A DNA stretch of 64,000 nucleotides from Proteobacteria bacterium UBA1148 (GTDB taxonomy: Bacteria > Pseudomonadota > Gammaproteobacteria > Steroidobacterales > Rariloculaceae): positions 50,581 to 114,580 of the forward strand of contig DBZY01000014.1 of assembly GCA_002311835.1 (NCBI GenBank), in the 5' to 3' direction. The translations under genes and the position numbers were made by a program. Position 1 is the stretch's first letter. Each line of letters starts with the position of its first letter. A model generated the notes under the pieces. It did no database searches and was not told the DNA's origin. It saw only the letters and a list, made by a program, of their open reading frames with translations. Below, piece after piece: positions 8,968-17,586 of this stretch.

Positions 8968-10524
8968 CTAATCGGGTAGATCTTTCCGATAACTTCTAAT
9001 ATCGCCTCTGGCCAGCCTGTCATTGTAATCGTTGAGCTTGTGCTTCAGTGCCGGGGCCAGTATGTAGAGGCCAAGGATATTTGGTACGCATATAAAGAAG
9101 ACTAATGCGTCCGAGAAATCCAGGACAGCGCTCAGCTGAATTGAGCAGCCGATTACGATAAACACGCAGAAGACAGCTTTGAACCCAAAATCTGCGGCGC
9201 GAGATTCACCTACGAGATAGGTCCAGCCTTTTAATCCATAATATGACCAGGCAATCATTGTGGAGAACGCAAACAAGATGGCAGAAATAGCTATTGCGTA
9301 GGGTGACCAACTGATATTACGTTCAAACGCTGCAGACGTCATTTCGATTCCACCAAGGCCTTGTACGAAACCCGGATCGTAATAAAGAGTTGTTATGATA
9401 ACCAGCGAGGTCACCGTACATATCACTACTGTATCGATAAATGGTTCCAATAGCGCAACGTAGCCTTCCGTAATAGGTTCGTTTGTTTTTACGGCCGAGT
9501 GAGCTACTGCTGCGGAACCTATACCTGCCTCATTGGAAAATACCGCGCGCTGAAAGCCGATGATCATGACACCTAACGCGCTGCCCCCTAATGCTTCAGG
9601 CGAAAATGCCCCATTGATAATTGCGAGCAATGAAAACGGTAGCGCTTTGTAATTCATACCGATGATCGTAAGCGCTGAAAAAACGTAAAAAAGGGCCATA
9701 AATGGCACAAGCTTCTCAGTAACTCTCGCGATGCTTTTTATGCCACCGATAATGACGAAGCTGACAACTGCGGCAATGATTAATCCGAAAAGCCAGCCCT
9801 TATTATTAAACCAACTACCGTTCAGACCGCCAGTAACATTGACGAATTGCACATACGCTTGATTTGATTGGAACATATTTCCAATTCCCATACAGCTAAT
9901 CACAATGCCTACCGCATAAAACTTAGCCATAAAGTTACCGAGTCTTTGAAGTCCCTTCTCTTTCAACCCCTTATCAAGGTAGTACATTGGACCACCGGAA
10001 ACGCTGCCATCGGGATTATCCCTCCGGTAGATTGTTCCCAATGCACATTCCACAAATTTCGTCGACATGCCTAGAAACCCAGCTAATATCATCCAGAATG
10101 TGGCGCCTGGTCCGCCGATTGATATAGCTACGGCTACTCCACCGATGTTGCCAATACCGACAGTACCGGAGAGCGCTGTGGAAAGTGCCTGAAAATGAGA
10201 AACCTCACCTGGATGAGAGGGGTCCGCATAGTCGCCTCGTATTAATCTGATGGAATGCCTAAAACCTCGAATGTTGATGAATCCAAAATAACCAGTAAAA
10301 AAAGTAGCGCCGACTATCAACCAAAGTACAACCAAGGGAAGGTCCGTACCGAATAAAGGTACCGTAAAGAAAATTATTTTAGAGACGAACGTGGTAAGTG
10401 GTTGAACAGTGTTGTTGATGAAGGAATCGATCCCAGAAAAATCTTGTGCAACAACTGGAGTTGAAATGAGAAGACAAGGGAAAAAAACGGGAGAAACCCG
10501 CGTACGAATGGCATTAAACAACAT
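8968..10524 (-). CDS. Sodium:alanine symporter family (AGCS) protein
   Basis: Na+-coupled amino-acid symporter of the inner membrane, about 518 aa from the ATG at 10524. That start gives a signal-like N-terminus ending near PVVAQDF; a GTG start at 10572 would add 16 residues. AGCS signatures are clear: LSGTVGIGNIGGVAVAISIG, PGATFWMILAGFLGMSTKF, GGPMYYLDKG and FSNEAGIGSAAVAHSA. About eleven membrane segments can be seen. Likely substrates are alanine or glycine. I looked for a glycine riboswitch upstream, common before such genes, and found none. It lies downstream of the DUF1080 gene on the same strand. Confidence 0.92.
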   Translation of the reverse strand: MLFNAIRTRVSPVFFPCLLISTPVVAQDFSGIDSFINNTVQPLTTFVSKIIFFTVPLFGTDLPLVVLWLIVGATFFTGYFGFINIRGFRHSIRLIRGDYADPSHPGEVSHFQALSTALSGTVGIGNIGGVAVAISIGGPGATFWMILAGFLGMSTKFVECALGTIYRRDNPDGSVSGGPMYYLDKGLKEKGLQRLGNFMAKFYAVGIVISCMGIGNMFQSNQAYVQFVNVTGGLNGSWFNNKGWLFGLIIAAVVSFVIIGGIKSIARVTEKLVPFMALFYVFSALTIIGMNYKALPFSLLAIINGAFSPEALGGSALGVMIIGFQRAVFSNEAGIGSAAVAHSAVKTNEPITEGYVALLEPFIDTVVICTVTSLVIITTLYYDPGFVQGLGGIEMTSAAFERNISWSPYAIAISAILFAFSTMIAWSYYGLKGWTYLVGESRAADFGFKAVFCVFIVIGCSIQLSAVLDFSDALVFFICVPNILGLYILAPALKHKLNDYNDRLARGDIRSYRKDLPD

Positions 10525-10661
10525 GCTAATAAAGGGTAGAGACCGGATCAGGATAGCTGGGCTATTGTCCACACGCTGTGAAAACTACCTAACCACTTCT
10601 CACCTGCTCCCGAATAGTGGTACCGAAATGGTTTGTGTCCGCAGCTAGAGACTACTATCCA

Positions 10662-11429
10662 TCAAAGTGGTCTTATCCTGATGTCACGGAAGCGAATGAG
10701 GCCACCGTTGCTTTGAAAGGCAATTGGACCACTCAGATGTTCGTCACTTTCATAATCCACTGTAACCGTGCCATTCACCCGCACGAGGATCTGGTCGCCT
10801 TGGGCCGTGATTTCGTATGTATTCCACTGCTCTTCAGTCGAAACGGCCGTCATGGGCGGTGCGTGACCCACGATTGAGCCAGTACGGTTGTCGGGGTTTG
10901 GGTTTGTATCATAGATATTGATCTCGTATCCGTTGTCCGCGTTGATTTCGTCAGCATTGTCGTTACGAATGAATATCCCACTGTTGGAGCCGGGGCCGTT
11001 CCAGAACTGGAGTTGCAACAGGAAATCTGTGTAGTGACCCTTGGTCACCAGGAATGCTTGGAGATCGTCCTCCGCCTCTACGAAATCACCGATAATGCTC
11101 CACTCAGCATCACCGACTTCATTTGGTTCTCCACTCACAAAATTAGTAGGATGGTTGGTGTCTTCGCCGCTAATGATAGGATCGTATTGCAGGGCCCGAA
11201 AACTGCTCAGGTCGTGGCCAGAGAATAGTATTGCCCAGTTTGGCTCACTTAAGAGAGATGCTTGGTTAGTGGTTTCAGCGTCAGTAATTCTCGGTATCGG
11301 TAATGGCGCTTCTATCGATGCTGCTACAGCCTGAGCCAGGTCTTCCCCGAGGGATGCATCTTGACCGGGTTGGCATGCAGCAAGAGCTAGACCTGAAAGG
11401 CAAACCAGGGTGGGTGATACGAATTTCAT
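10662..11429 (-). CDS. DUF1080 (3-keto-disaccharide hydrolase-like) lipoprotein
   Basis: Predicted lipoprotein of 255 aa with a lectin/glucanase-like (LamG-type) DUF1080 domain. The start at 11429 is supported by AGGGAGT upstream and gives a clean lipobox (LALAAC, Cys about residue 18). The domain begins at ILFSGHDLSSFRA and contains the family patterns GDFVEAEDD, GHYTDFLLQLQFWNGPGSNSG and GYEINIYDT. Characterised DUF1080 proteins hydrolyse 3-keto-glycosides, but many are uncharacterised. It lies about 140 bases upstream of the AGCS symporter in the same direction; a functional link is not obvious. Confidence 0.86.
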   Translation of the reverse strand: MKFVSPTLVCLSGLALAACQPGQDASLGEDLAQAVAASIEAPLPIPRITDAETTNQASLLSEPNWAILFSGHDLSSFRALQYDPIISGEDTNHPTNFVSGEPNEVGDAEWSIIGDFVEAEDDLQAFLVTKGHYTDFLLQLQFWNGPGSNSGIFIRNDNADEINADNGYEINIYDTNPNPDNRTGSIVGHAPPMTAVSTEEQWNTYEITAQGDQILVRVNGTVTVDYESDEHLSGPIAFQSNGGLIRFRDIRIRPL

Positions 11430-11589
11430 CTTGAACTCCCTACTATTCATATTGGATTTGGCCAAATGAGCTTCCAACGTCAAGAATACACGACCGCTTC
11501 AATCTAGGGCAGTCCTTCAACCTGGGAATCGTGATTATGTTATTCATGAGGTTAGGGTTTTAAACTTAAAGTAGTGCTTGAGAAATCTC

Positions 11590-11845
11590 TGTGGACAAAC
11601 AAAGCTGCTTTTATTGGGTGTACTGTCCACATGGGTGGCAACCTCATGCTCCTCTAGCATAAAAGTTGCTAGTTGAGGGTATATTTTTTATTTTGCTGTC
11701 AAAAACAAGTCCAACTAATTGTTTTTATTTAATAAAAATATTTGATGTTTTTTTGAACAATCTAATAAAGCCCTAGACAGAGTCAGGCTTGGGTGGACTT
11801 ACTCAATGAGTTTTCCACAGAGTTATCCACAGTATCTGTGGATTG
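11590..11845. other. Non-coding stretch with clustered DnaA-box-like words and an AT-rich core
   Basis: The 472 bases between 11430 and 11901 hold no gene. Within them are TGTGGACAA (11590), CTGTCCACA (11623), TTTTCCACA (11811, fits TTWTNCACA), TTATCCACA (11823, a perfect consensus DnaA box) and TGTGGATTG (11837). Further, CGTGGATAA lies at 11906 inside the next gene. An AT-rich tract occupies about 11678-11765. The 19-base stretch 11825-11843 is a perfect hairpin-forming palindrome (ATCCACAG, TAT, CTGTGGAT). This looks like a DnaA-binding cluster, perhaps an origin. However, no dnaA, dnaN, mnmG or parAB gene is near. Confidence 0.4.
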
Positions 11846-11901
11846 TGTCCGGGTTTCGAATCGCCTTGATTCTGCGTTGGGCGGCAAATACAACTTTAGA
11901 G

Positions 11902-13656
11902 TTACCGTGGATAACGGATGTACTCAACGAGCTCCTGAGCTTTCGCTGAGGGTTCCGCTGTCATATGGCTGACGGTTATAGCTACTGCAAAGTTCAGCAG
12001 AACTCCGATGGTACCGATGCCTTCAGGGGAAATCCCCATAAGCCAGTTTTCGGCCACATTTTCCGACCAGGGTGATCCCGCCCAACGTAGAAATAGGCCC
12101 TTGAAGTACTCAATATAGCTGTAGGTAAAGACTAACCCGACAACCATACCTGCGATAGCTCCCTCTTTATTGATGCGCTTATAGAAGATGCCAAGCAATA
12201 TCGGTGGAAATAGAGATGCAGCAGCAAGCCCGAATGCAAACGCGACAACCTGAGCAACAAAGGCGGGCGGGTAATACCCCAATAGGCCTGCAATGACGAT
12301 TGCAACACCAGCAGAGATTCTTCCTGCAAGCAGTTCTCTCCGCTCCGAGATATGAGGCATCAGTATGCCCTTCAGTAGATCATGAGATACCGCAGCAGAT
12401 ATAACGAGCAGCAGGCCTGCCGCCGTTGATAATGCTGCGGCAATGCCACCGGCGGCAACGAGTGCGATAACCCATTGTGGTAAAGAAGCAATTTCCGGGT
12501 TAGCAAGTACCATGATATCGGGATCCACTCGCAACTCATTGCCATCCCAGCCAAATGCTTGCGCACGCGTGGCGAACTCCGGATTCTGGTCATTATAGTA
12601 TTGGATTCGACCGTCCTCATTTTTGTCATCAAATTCCAAAAGACCTGTTGCTTCCCAGGTTCTGAACCAGTCTGGCCGATCCTCGTATGCAAGATTTCCG
12701 GTTTCAGCGCCAACGGTTCCGATTTGGATTGTCTCGGTGAGATTTAGTCTAGCCATTGAGCCGACTACTGGTGCCGTAAGGTAGAGCAGACCAATGAAAA
12801 AAAGCGCCCAACCGGCCGAGTACCGCGCATCACGAACCTTTGGCACGGTGAAAAACCGTACGATGACATGAGGTAGTCCAGCGGTACCAATCATGAGTGC
12901 AGTTGTAATGCAGAAGATGTCGATCGTGCTTTTGGTGCCAGAGGTATACGCTGTAAAACCAAGCGCAGTCACCACTTGATCAAGTTTCTGTAGAAAGTAA
13001 ATTGAGTCACCTTGGATTGTGCTACCAAATGCAATTTGCGGGATAGGTGAGCCTGTAATCTGAAGCGCTATGAAGACTGCAGGGACGGTGTAGGCAAAGA
13101 TAAGCACGCAGTACTGAGCAATCTGAGTGTAGGTTACGCCTTTCATGCCACCGAGCACGGCGTAAACGAAAACAATACCCATGCCGAATAAGAGCCCCAG
13201 CCCTATTGGCACCTCTAAGAATCTTGAGAAGACGATGCCGACACCACGCATCTGTCCAGCGACGTAGGTGAAGGAGATGACAATTAGGCAAATTACCGCA
13301 ACGATACGGGCGGCACGGGAGTCGTATCGCTCACCAATAAATTCAGGTACGGTAAATTTTCCAAATTTGCGTAGGTACGGCGCCAGTAACAGTGCTAGCA
13401 ACACGTATCCGCCAGTCCACCCCATGAGATAGACCGATCCGTCGTAACCAAGAAATGCGATAAGACCGGCCATGGAAATGAATGAGGCGGCTGACATCCA
13501 ATCTGCTGCCGTGGCCATACCGTTTGCGAGTGGGTGCACGTGTTTGCCGGCTACGTAGAAGTCTCCGGTATTGGTAGCTCTAGACCAAATAGCAATACCA
13601 ATATAAAGAGCAAAACTTGCGCCCACTACAAGATAAGTCAAGGTTCTGAGTTCCAT
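11902..13656 (-). CDS. Sodium:solute symporter, VC_2705 subfamily large subunit
   Basis: Na+/solute symporter of the SSS (SLC5) family, 584 aa with about 13 membrane segments, in the subfamily that pairs with a small DUF4212 protein. N-terminal WSRATNTGDFYVAGKHVHPLANGMATAADWMSA is split by the usual first helices, and the Na+-site region ASFISMAGLIAFLGYDG follows. An extra hydrophilic insertion near residues 330-380 contains DKNEDGRIQYYN, which resembles an EF-hand calcium loop. It is encoded nine bases after the DUF4212 gene. Acetate or other short organic acids are plausible substrates by family analogy. Confidence 0.9.
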   Translation of the reverse strand: MELRTLTYLVVGASFALYIGIAIWSRATNTGDFYVAGKHVHPLANGMATAADWMSAASFISMAGLIAFLGYDGSVYLMGWTGGYVLLALLLAPYLRKFGKFTVPEFIGERYDSRAARIVAVICLIVISFTYVAGQMRGVGIVFSRFLEVPIGLGLLFGMGIVFVYAVLGGMKGVTYTQIAQYCVLIFAYTVPAVFIALQITGSPIPQIAFGSTIQGDSIYFLQKLDQVVTALGFTAYTSGTKSTIDIFCITTALMIGTAGLPHVIVRFFTVPKVRDARYSAGWALFFIGLLYLTAPVVGSMARLNLTETIQIGTVGAETGNLAYEDRPDWFRTWEATGLLEFDDKNEDGRIQYYNDQNPEFATRAQAFGWDGNELRVDPDIMVLANPEIASLPQWVIALVAAGGIAAALSTAAGLLLVISAAVSHDLLKGILMPHISERRELLAGRISAGVAIVIAGLLGYYPPAFVAQVVAFAFGLAAASLFPPILLGIFYKRINKEGAIAGMVVGLVFTYSYIEYFKGLFLRWAGSPWSENVAENWLMGISPEGIGTIGVLLNFAVAITVSHMTAEPSAKAQELVEYIRYPR

Positions 13657-13665
13657 TACGTTTGC

Positions 13666-13929
13666 CTAGTCTTCGTCTAGATTGTGTTCTCGATCAAGAT
13701 GGTTCATGCGCCATGCGTAAAAGAAGATCAGACCGATGAAACAAAGAATCGAGCCCTGTTGAGCAAACCAGAAGCCAAGTTCAAAACCAAAAAACTGAAA
13801 CTGATTTAAAAAATCCGCTAAAAAAATGCCAAAGCCAAACGACACTGTGAACCAGACTGCTAGGCAACCAGCCACGAGCCGAAGATTGGCCCGCCAGTAG
13901 AGATGCTTAGTGCTATGGTGTTCTGTCAT
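13666..13929 (-). CDS. DUF4212 protein, small subunit of the sodium/solute symporter
   Basis: Small inner-membrane protein of 87 aa with two hydrophobic helices (about residues 16-40 and 48-72). KHLYWRANLRLVAGCLAVWF at the start and FWFAQQGSILCFIGLIFFYA in the second helix match the DUF4212 / putative solute symporter small subunit family. It directly precedes the large VC_2705-type symporter subunit with a nine-base gap. The two very likely form one transport complex and operon, with a promoter in the divergent region 13930-14073 that carries repeated ATTACCA words. Confidence 0.92.
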   Translation of the reverse strand: MTEHHSTKHLYWRANLRLVAGCLAVWFTVSFGFGIFLADFLNQFQFFGFELGFWFAQQGSILCFIGLIFFYAWRMNHLDREHNLDED

Positions 13930-13977
13930 GAAAAATCCTAAAAATAATCCGGGTTAGTCTCTAGGGATGGCGCAAGA

Positions 13978-14014
13978 TTATTACCAATGGTGTGTAGTTA
14001 TTACCATATTACCA
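13978..14014. promoter_or_regulatory. Three ATTACCA-containing direct repeats in a divergent promoter region
   Basis: TTATTACCA occurs at 13978-13986 and 13998-14006, spaced 20 bases start to start, or about two helical turns. A third near copy, ATATTACCA, sits at 14006-14014. They lie between the divergent DUF4212/symporter operon and the Tat-SDR gene, so they are candidate binding sites for a regulator of either side. No matching regulator gene was found nearby. Confidence 0.35.
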
Positions 14015-14073
14015 GTGCAAACGGGTGTTCCCAATCTTGATCTGTACAAAAAGGTCAATCAGACTAGGATTCT

Positions 14074-15051
14074 ATGATCGACCGGCGACGATTTTTGCAG
14101 AGTAGTGCGCTGTGTACACTTGCGCCCACGGTAGGATACGCAGCTTGCGAGGACGGTGTGAGTCGGTTTGATGCTAACTCCACAGCAGAGGAAGTTACGC
14201 TGGGGTTGGATCTCACAGGAAAGACAGCACTCGTCACCGGTATCAATTCTGGGATCGGTTACGAAACAATGCGAGTCCTCGCATTACGAGGGGCCCATGT
14301 TCTTGGCACGGCACGGACGTATGAAAAGGGCCGTATCGCGTGCGACAGCGTTGTAGGTGAGACTACACCGTTAGTTCTGGAACTTTCGGATTTTAATTCC
14401 ATAGTTACCTGTTCAGATCAGATTCAGGCGATGGGTATGGAGATAGATATTCTGATCTGTAATGCAGGTGCGATATTCGCCGATTTATGGCAAGTGAATG
14501 GTGTTGAGGCTCATTTTGTGATCAACCATTTGGGGCATTTTGTGCTGGTAAATCGTCTCTTGAATAGGGTGATCGCAGCACCCCAGGGACGCATTGTTAT
14601 CGTCGGCAGCCAGGCGCATCAATCCGCTCCCGAGGCTGGTATTCAGTTCTCTGATCTGTCGGGAGCATCCTGGTTCGGCCGTCAAGTAGCATATGGACAC
14701 TCTAAGCTTGCTAACGGCTTACACTCGCTCGAACTTTCGAGGCGGCTGAAAGATACTCATACAACTTCGAATGTTGTACATCCTGGCATTGTAAGGACCA
14801 ATATCGCTCGGGATCTTCCTGGTTGGCAGCAGGCAGCGTTCCAAATTTTCGGCTATCTTTTCTTGAAGTCACTTGAGGAAGGTGCAGCGACTACCTGTTA
14901 CGTTGCTACTAACCCTGATGTTGAAAAAATCAGCGGGTGTTATTTTGCCGATAGTAATCCCGCGACGCCGCACGAAAATATGCAAGACGTTCCTATGGGT
15001 GTAAAGCTCTGGGAGGTTTCGGAAAGGCTCACCGAAGGCTATTTAGTCTAA
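14074..15051 (+). CDS. Tat-exported short-chain dehydrogenase/reductase
   Basis: SDR-fold NAD(P)-dependent oxidoreductase of 325 aa. The N-terminus DRRRFLQSSALCTLAPTVGYAA has a twin-arginine signature (RRRFLQ) and hydrophobic stretch, predicting export of the folded, cofactor-loaded enzyme. The SDR core starts near residue 48: TGINSGIGYE (cofactor loop), ICNAGAIF (NAG motif), and the YGHSKLAN catalytic Tyr-x3-Lys, with Ser in VGSQAHQ. The closest look is to retinol dehydrogenase/WW-oxidoreductase-like SDRs. The substrate is unknown. An exported SDR is uncommon because NAD(P) is scarce in the periplasm. Confidence 0.85.
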   Translation: MIDRRRFLQSSALCTLAPTVGYAACEDGVSRFDANSTAEEVTLGLDLTGKTALVTGINSGIGYETMRVLALRGAHVLGTARTYEKGRIACDSVVGETTPLVLELSDFNSIVTCSDQIQAMGMEIDILICNAGAIFADLWQVNGVEAHFVINHLGHFVLVNRLLNRVIAAPQGRIVIVGSQAHQSAPEAGIQFSDLSGASWFGRQVAYGHSKLANGLHSLELSRRLKDTHTTSNVVHPGIVRTNIARDLPGWQQAAFQIFGYLFLKSLEEGAATTCYVATNPDVEKISGCYFADSNPATPHENMQDVPMGVKLWEVSERLTEGYLV

Positions 15052-15119
15052 TTCTGTGTAGAGTCCAAATTGTGGAGTTAGTAATTGTTGATGGCCTTTT
15101 TAAAATAGGACGTCTGGTT

Positions 15120-17309
15120 TTAGGTGCTGCCAAGCTGAAATATGAGTAACGCGCCAAGATAGCCCGCTGCAGTCATGTAACTCCATGCAAATATTGGCCA
15201 ACGCCAGGTATTAGTTTCTCGCTTGATTACTGCGAGAGTTGCAGCGCACTGTAAGCACCAAGCGTAAAAGACTAGTAATCCGAGCACCATCGGCAAAGTA
15301 AATACGGTTTGTCCGTCTGGCCAGGTTGCGGACTTCAGTCGGTCAGTAAGGCTAGATTCATTCGCCTCAGAGCCAACAGCGTAGATAGTGCCTAGCACAG
15401 CGACCACTACTTCCCGAGCGGGAAAACCAGCAATCACTGCCGCAGAAACACGCCAGTCCCAACCAAGAGGCTCAAAGACAGGTTCCACCCATTGACCAGC
15501 ACGCCCCAGCCAACTTTGTGCCAGTTGTGCAGCCGCAGCCTCGTTATTGATGCTGCTAATCTCTGCAGCGAGCACGTCATCAGCTAAGATTGCGCTGGCT
15601 TGTTCTTGGGCACTCAAACGTTCCGTCTCAATGCTGTCTGAGCGGGGAAAATACGCCATAGCCCAGATAAGAATGGCGACGGTAAAAATGACTGTGCCCG
15701 CACGGCGTAGAAAGATTCGAGCCCGATCCAGGAGTTTAAAAAGTACGGTGCGTAGACTAGGTAAATGGAATTCAGGTAGAGCCAGAATAAAGGATGGGTT
15801 TGGTCCACGTAGAGCTGAACGCTTTAGCAGAAGAGCTGTTCCTACACCGCCCAGTATTCCCAGCATGTAAAGACCAAATAGAACGAGTCCCTGGAGATTA
15901 GCAAAACCTATACTGCTGTTAGGGATGAATGCGGCAATTAAGAGGGCATAAACTGGTAATCGTGCCGAGCAGGTCATGAAGGGTGCAGCGATGATTGTCG
16001 CAATTCGATCACGTCTGTCTGGTATGACGCGGGTTGCCATAATGCCCGGAATCGCGCAAGCAAAACCTGAAATCAATGGAATAACGGACTGTCCAGAGAG
16101 TCCTACCGCACGCATGGCTCGGTCCATAAGAAAAGCTGTCCGTGCCAAATAACCGGTGTCTTCCAAGACGATAATAAACAGGAAAAGAATGAGTATTTGG
16201 GGTAGAAAAATAATAACACTGCCTACACCAGCAATGACCCCATCGGCAAGAAAACTGCTTACTATCCCAGATGGCAGAGTGCTTTGTATCCAAACGCCTA
16301 GGCCACTAGTTGCTGCGTCGATAATATCCATGAAAGGAGTTGCCCAGGCGAAAACAGCTTGGAAGATAATGGCCATTAGGCCAAAAAATAGAGCCGTCGC
16401 TGGAATCGGCCGGTTTAACCAATTAACAAGTTTCGTGGCCCACCGAATTGGGGTAAAGGCTCTAGTCTCAAGTTGAGGTAGAGTTTTATTAATCCAGTTA
16501 TACCGTGCCCGTGTCTCCACAGCTATTGGAGGATCGTTGCCGCAGAGTGTGTTGCGGTGTTTCTGAATCTGGGCATCAGCATTTGCACCTAGGGCCTCCC
16601 GAAGTTTTGAAACTGCAGCCGGATCCCCGTCGATAATTGCTCGTTCGATCTCTGTGAGCGTCAATGATGAATTGCCAATTTTCTTTTCAAGAGTTTTTGC
16701 TGAGTGGCGTAATTCTGGCCAGAATGATGTATCAGAGGTGTTTCTCTCCTCACCCACGACTTCGTTGATTATGGAACGAAGATGAGCCATTCCTCTGCCC
16801 GTAGTGGCGACGATCTCGGACACCGGTATACCACCAAGCTCGTTTTTTAGAGCATTAGTATCGATTCGAATATTTTTGTTGATTGCGGCGTCAGTCATAG
16901 TGAGCACGACCACGATCGGTCGGCCGAGCTCGACAAGCTGTTGGAGAAGATAAAGGCCCTGGTAGAGTCTGGTGGCATCGACCACCGCCAGAATTATGTC
17001 TGGTTGTGGGGTCCCAACTACGCGGCCTAATAGCACGTCGACGGCGATTCGCTCATCTGCTGAATTCGGGCTCAACGAATAGATTCCCGGTAGATCAATG
17101 AGATCAAAACTTAAGCTGTCTAAGGTAAATTTACCGACTCGCTTCTCCACCGTAACGCCAGGGTAGTTTGCAGTTTTTTGTCTTAGTCCTGTAAGCCGAT
17201 TGAATACAGTGCTCTTTCCGGTATTGGGATTCCCGACTAGGGCTAGAGTCATCTGCTGAGAGATGACCAGATCCTCGATAGGGATATTGATTGTTGTGGA
17301 CTCGGGCAT
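15120..17309 (-). CDS. feoB: Ferrous iron transporter B
   Basis: Inner-membrane Fe(II) uptake protein of about 729 aa. The N-terminal G domain shows G1 GNPNTGKST (about 26-34), G2 region NYPGVTVEKR, G3 DLPGIYSLS and G4 VLTMTDAA (TMTD in place of the usual NMxD). The membrane part has the two Gate-type repeats (VIPLISGFACAIPGIMATR and VAVLGTIYAVG). I place the start at ATG 17309, four bases after the feoA stop; an upstream start at 17381 would overlap feoA deeply. The C-terminus WPIFAWSYMTAAGYLGALL ends normally. No feoC gene is present. Confidence 0.95.
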   Translation of the reverse strand: MPESTTINIPIEDLVISQQMTLALVGNPNTGKSTVFNRLTGLRQKTANYPGVTVEKRVGKFTLDSLSFDLIDLPGIYSLSPNSADERIAVDVLLGRVVGTPQPDIILAVVDATRLYQGLYLLQQLVELGRPIVVVLTMTDAAINKNIRIDTNALKNELGGIPVSEIVATTGRGMAHLRSIINEVVGEERNTSDTSFWPELRHSAKTLEKKIGNSSLTLTEIERAIIDGDPAAVSKLREALGANADAQIQKHRNTLCGNDPPIAVETRARYNWINKTLPQLETRAFTPIRWATKLVNWLNRPIPATALFFGLMAIIFQAVFAWATPFMDIIDAATSGLGVWIQSTLPSGIVSSFLADGVIAGVGSVIIFLPQILILFLFIIVLEDTGYLARTAFLMDRAMRAVGLSGQSVIPLISGFACAIPGIMATRVIPDRRDRIATIIAAPFMTCSARLPVYALLIAAFIPNSSIGFANLQGLVLFGLYMLGILGGVGTALLLKRSALRGPNPSFILALPEFHLPSLRTVLFKLLDRARIFLRRAGTVIFTVAILIWAMAYFPRSDSIETERLSAQEQASAILADDVLAAEISSINNEAAAAQLAQSWLGRAGQWVEPVFEPLGWDWRVSAAVIAGFPAREVVVAVLGTIYAVGSEANESSLTDRLKSATWPDGQTVFTLPMVLGLLVFYAWCLQCAATLAVIKRETNTWRWPIFAWSYMTAAGYLGALLIFQLGST

Positions 17310-17313
17310 TAGT

Positions 17314-17550
17314 TCAAGTTGCGACTGGTGTGGATATAACGCGAAAATGTTGTGCATCGGAGCGGCGGAGAGATAGCGCACTACCGTAGAGGAGAAACTC
17401 CATTGGGTCTCCGCCTAGAGAACCACCCAGACATTCAAGCTCTGCGCCCTCAACGAGTCCCATAATCATAAGTCGCTGAACGCTCTGCTCGGCAGCATCA
17501 ATGCCACAGATGCGAGCACGATTGCCTCTTTTCAGGTCGGCCAATGTCAA
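17314..17550 (-). CDS. feoA: Ferrous iron transport protein A
   Basis: Small cytoplasmic SH3-like protein, 78 aa, needed for FeoB activity. Pattern MTLADLKRGNRARICGI followed by RLMIMGLVEGAELECLGG and a C-terminal ALSLRRSDAQHFRV is typical of FeoA. It appears to start at TTG (17550), with AGGGA about nine bases upstream; no ATG is available in a sensible position. It forms an operon with feoB, whose start lies four bases after its stop. A short dyad upstream (17563-17577) could be a control site, though it is not a Fur box. Confidence 0.92.
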   Translation of the reverse strand: MTLADLKRGNRARICGIDAAEQSVQRLMIMGLVEGAELECLGGSLGGDPMEFLLYGSALSLRRSDAQHFRVISTPVAT

Positions 17551-17562
17551 AAAGCTATCCCT

Positions 17563-17577
17563 TGACAGTTTTTGTCA
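17563..17577. promoter_or_regulatory. Short inverted repeat upstream of feoAB
   Basis: TGACA, five bases, TGTCA lies 13 bases upstream of the feoA start codon, beside TTGACC on the feo strand. It may be an operator or part of the promoter. It does not resemble the GATAATGATAATCATTATC Fur consensus, so iron control is not shown. Confidence 0.25.
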
Positions 17578-17586
17578 GTTGGTCAA

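Noticed and set aside
10573..10661. Glycine riboswitch upstream of the AGCS symporter
   Set aside because: The leader is short and lacks the conserved glycine riboswitch core words.
11786..11875. tRNA-like TTCGAATC near 11855
   Set aside because: The T-loop-like word has no matching acceptor, D or anticodon stems around it.
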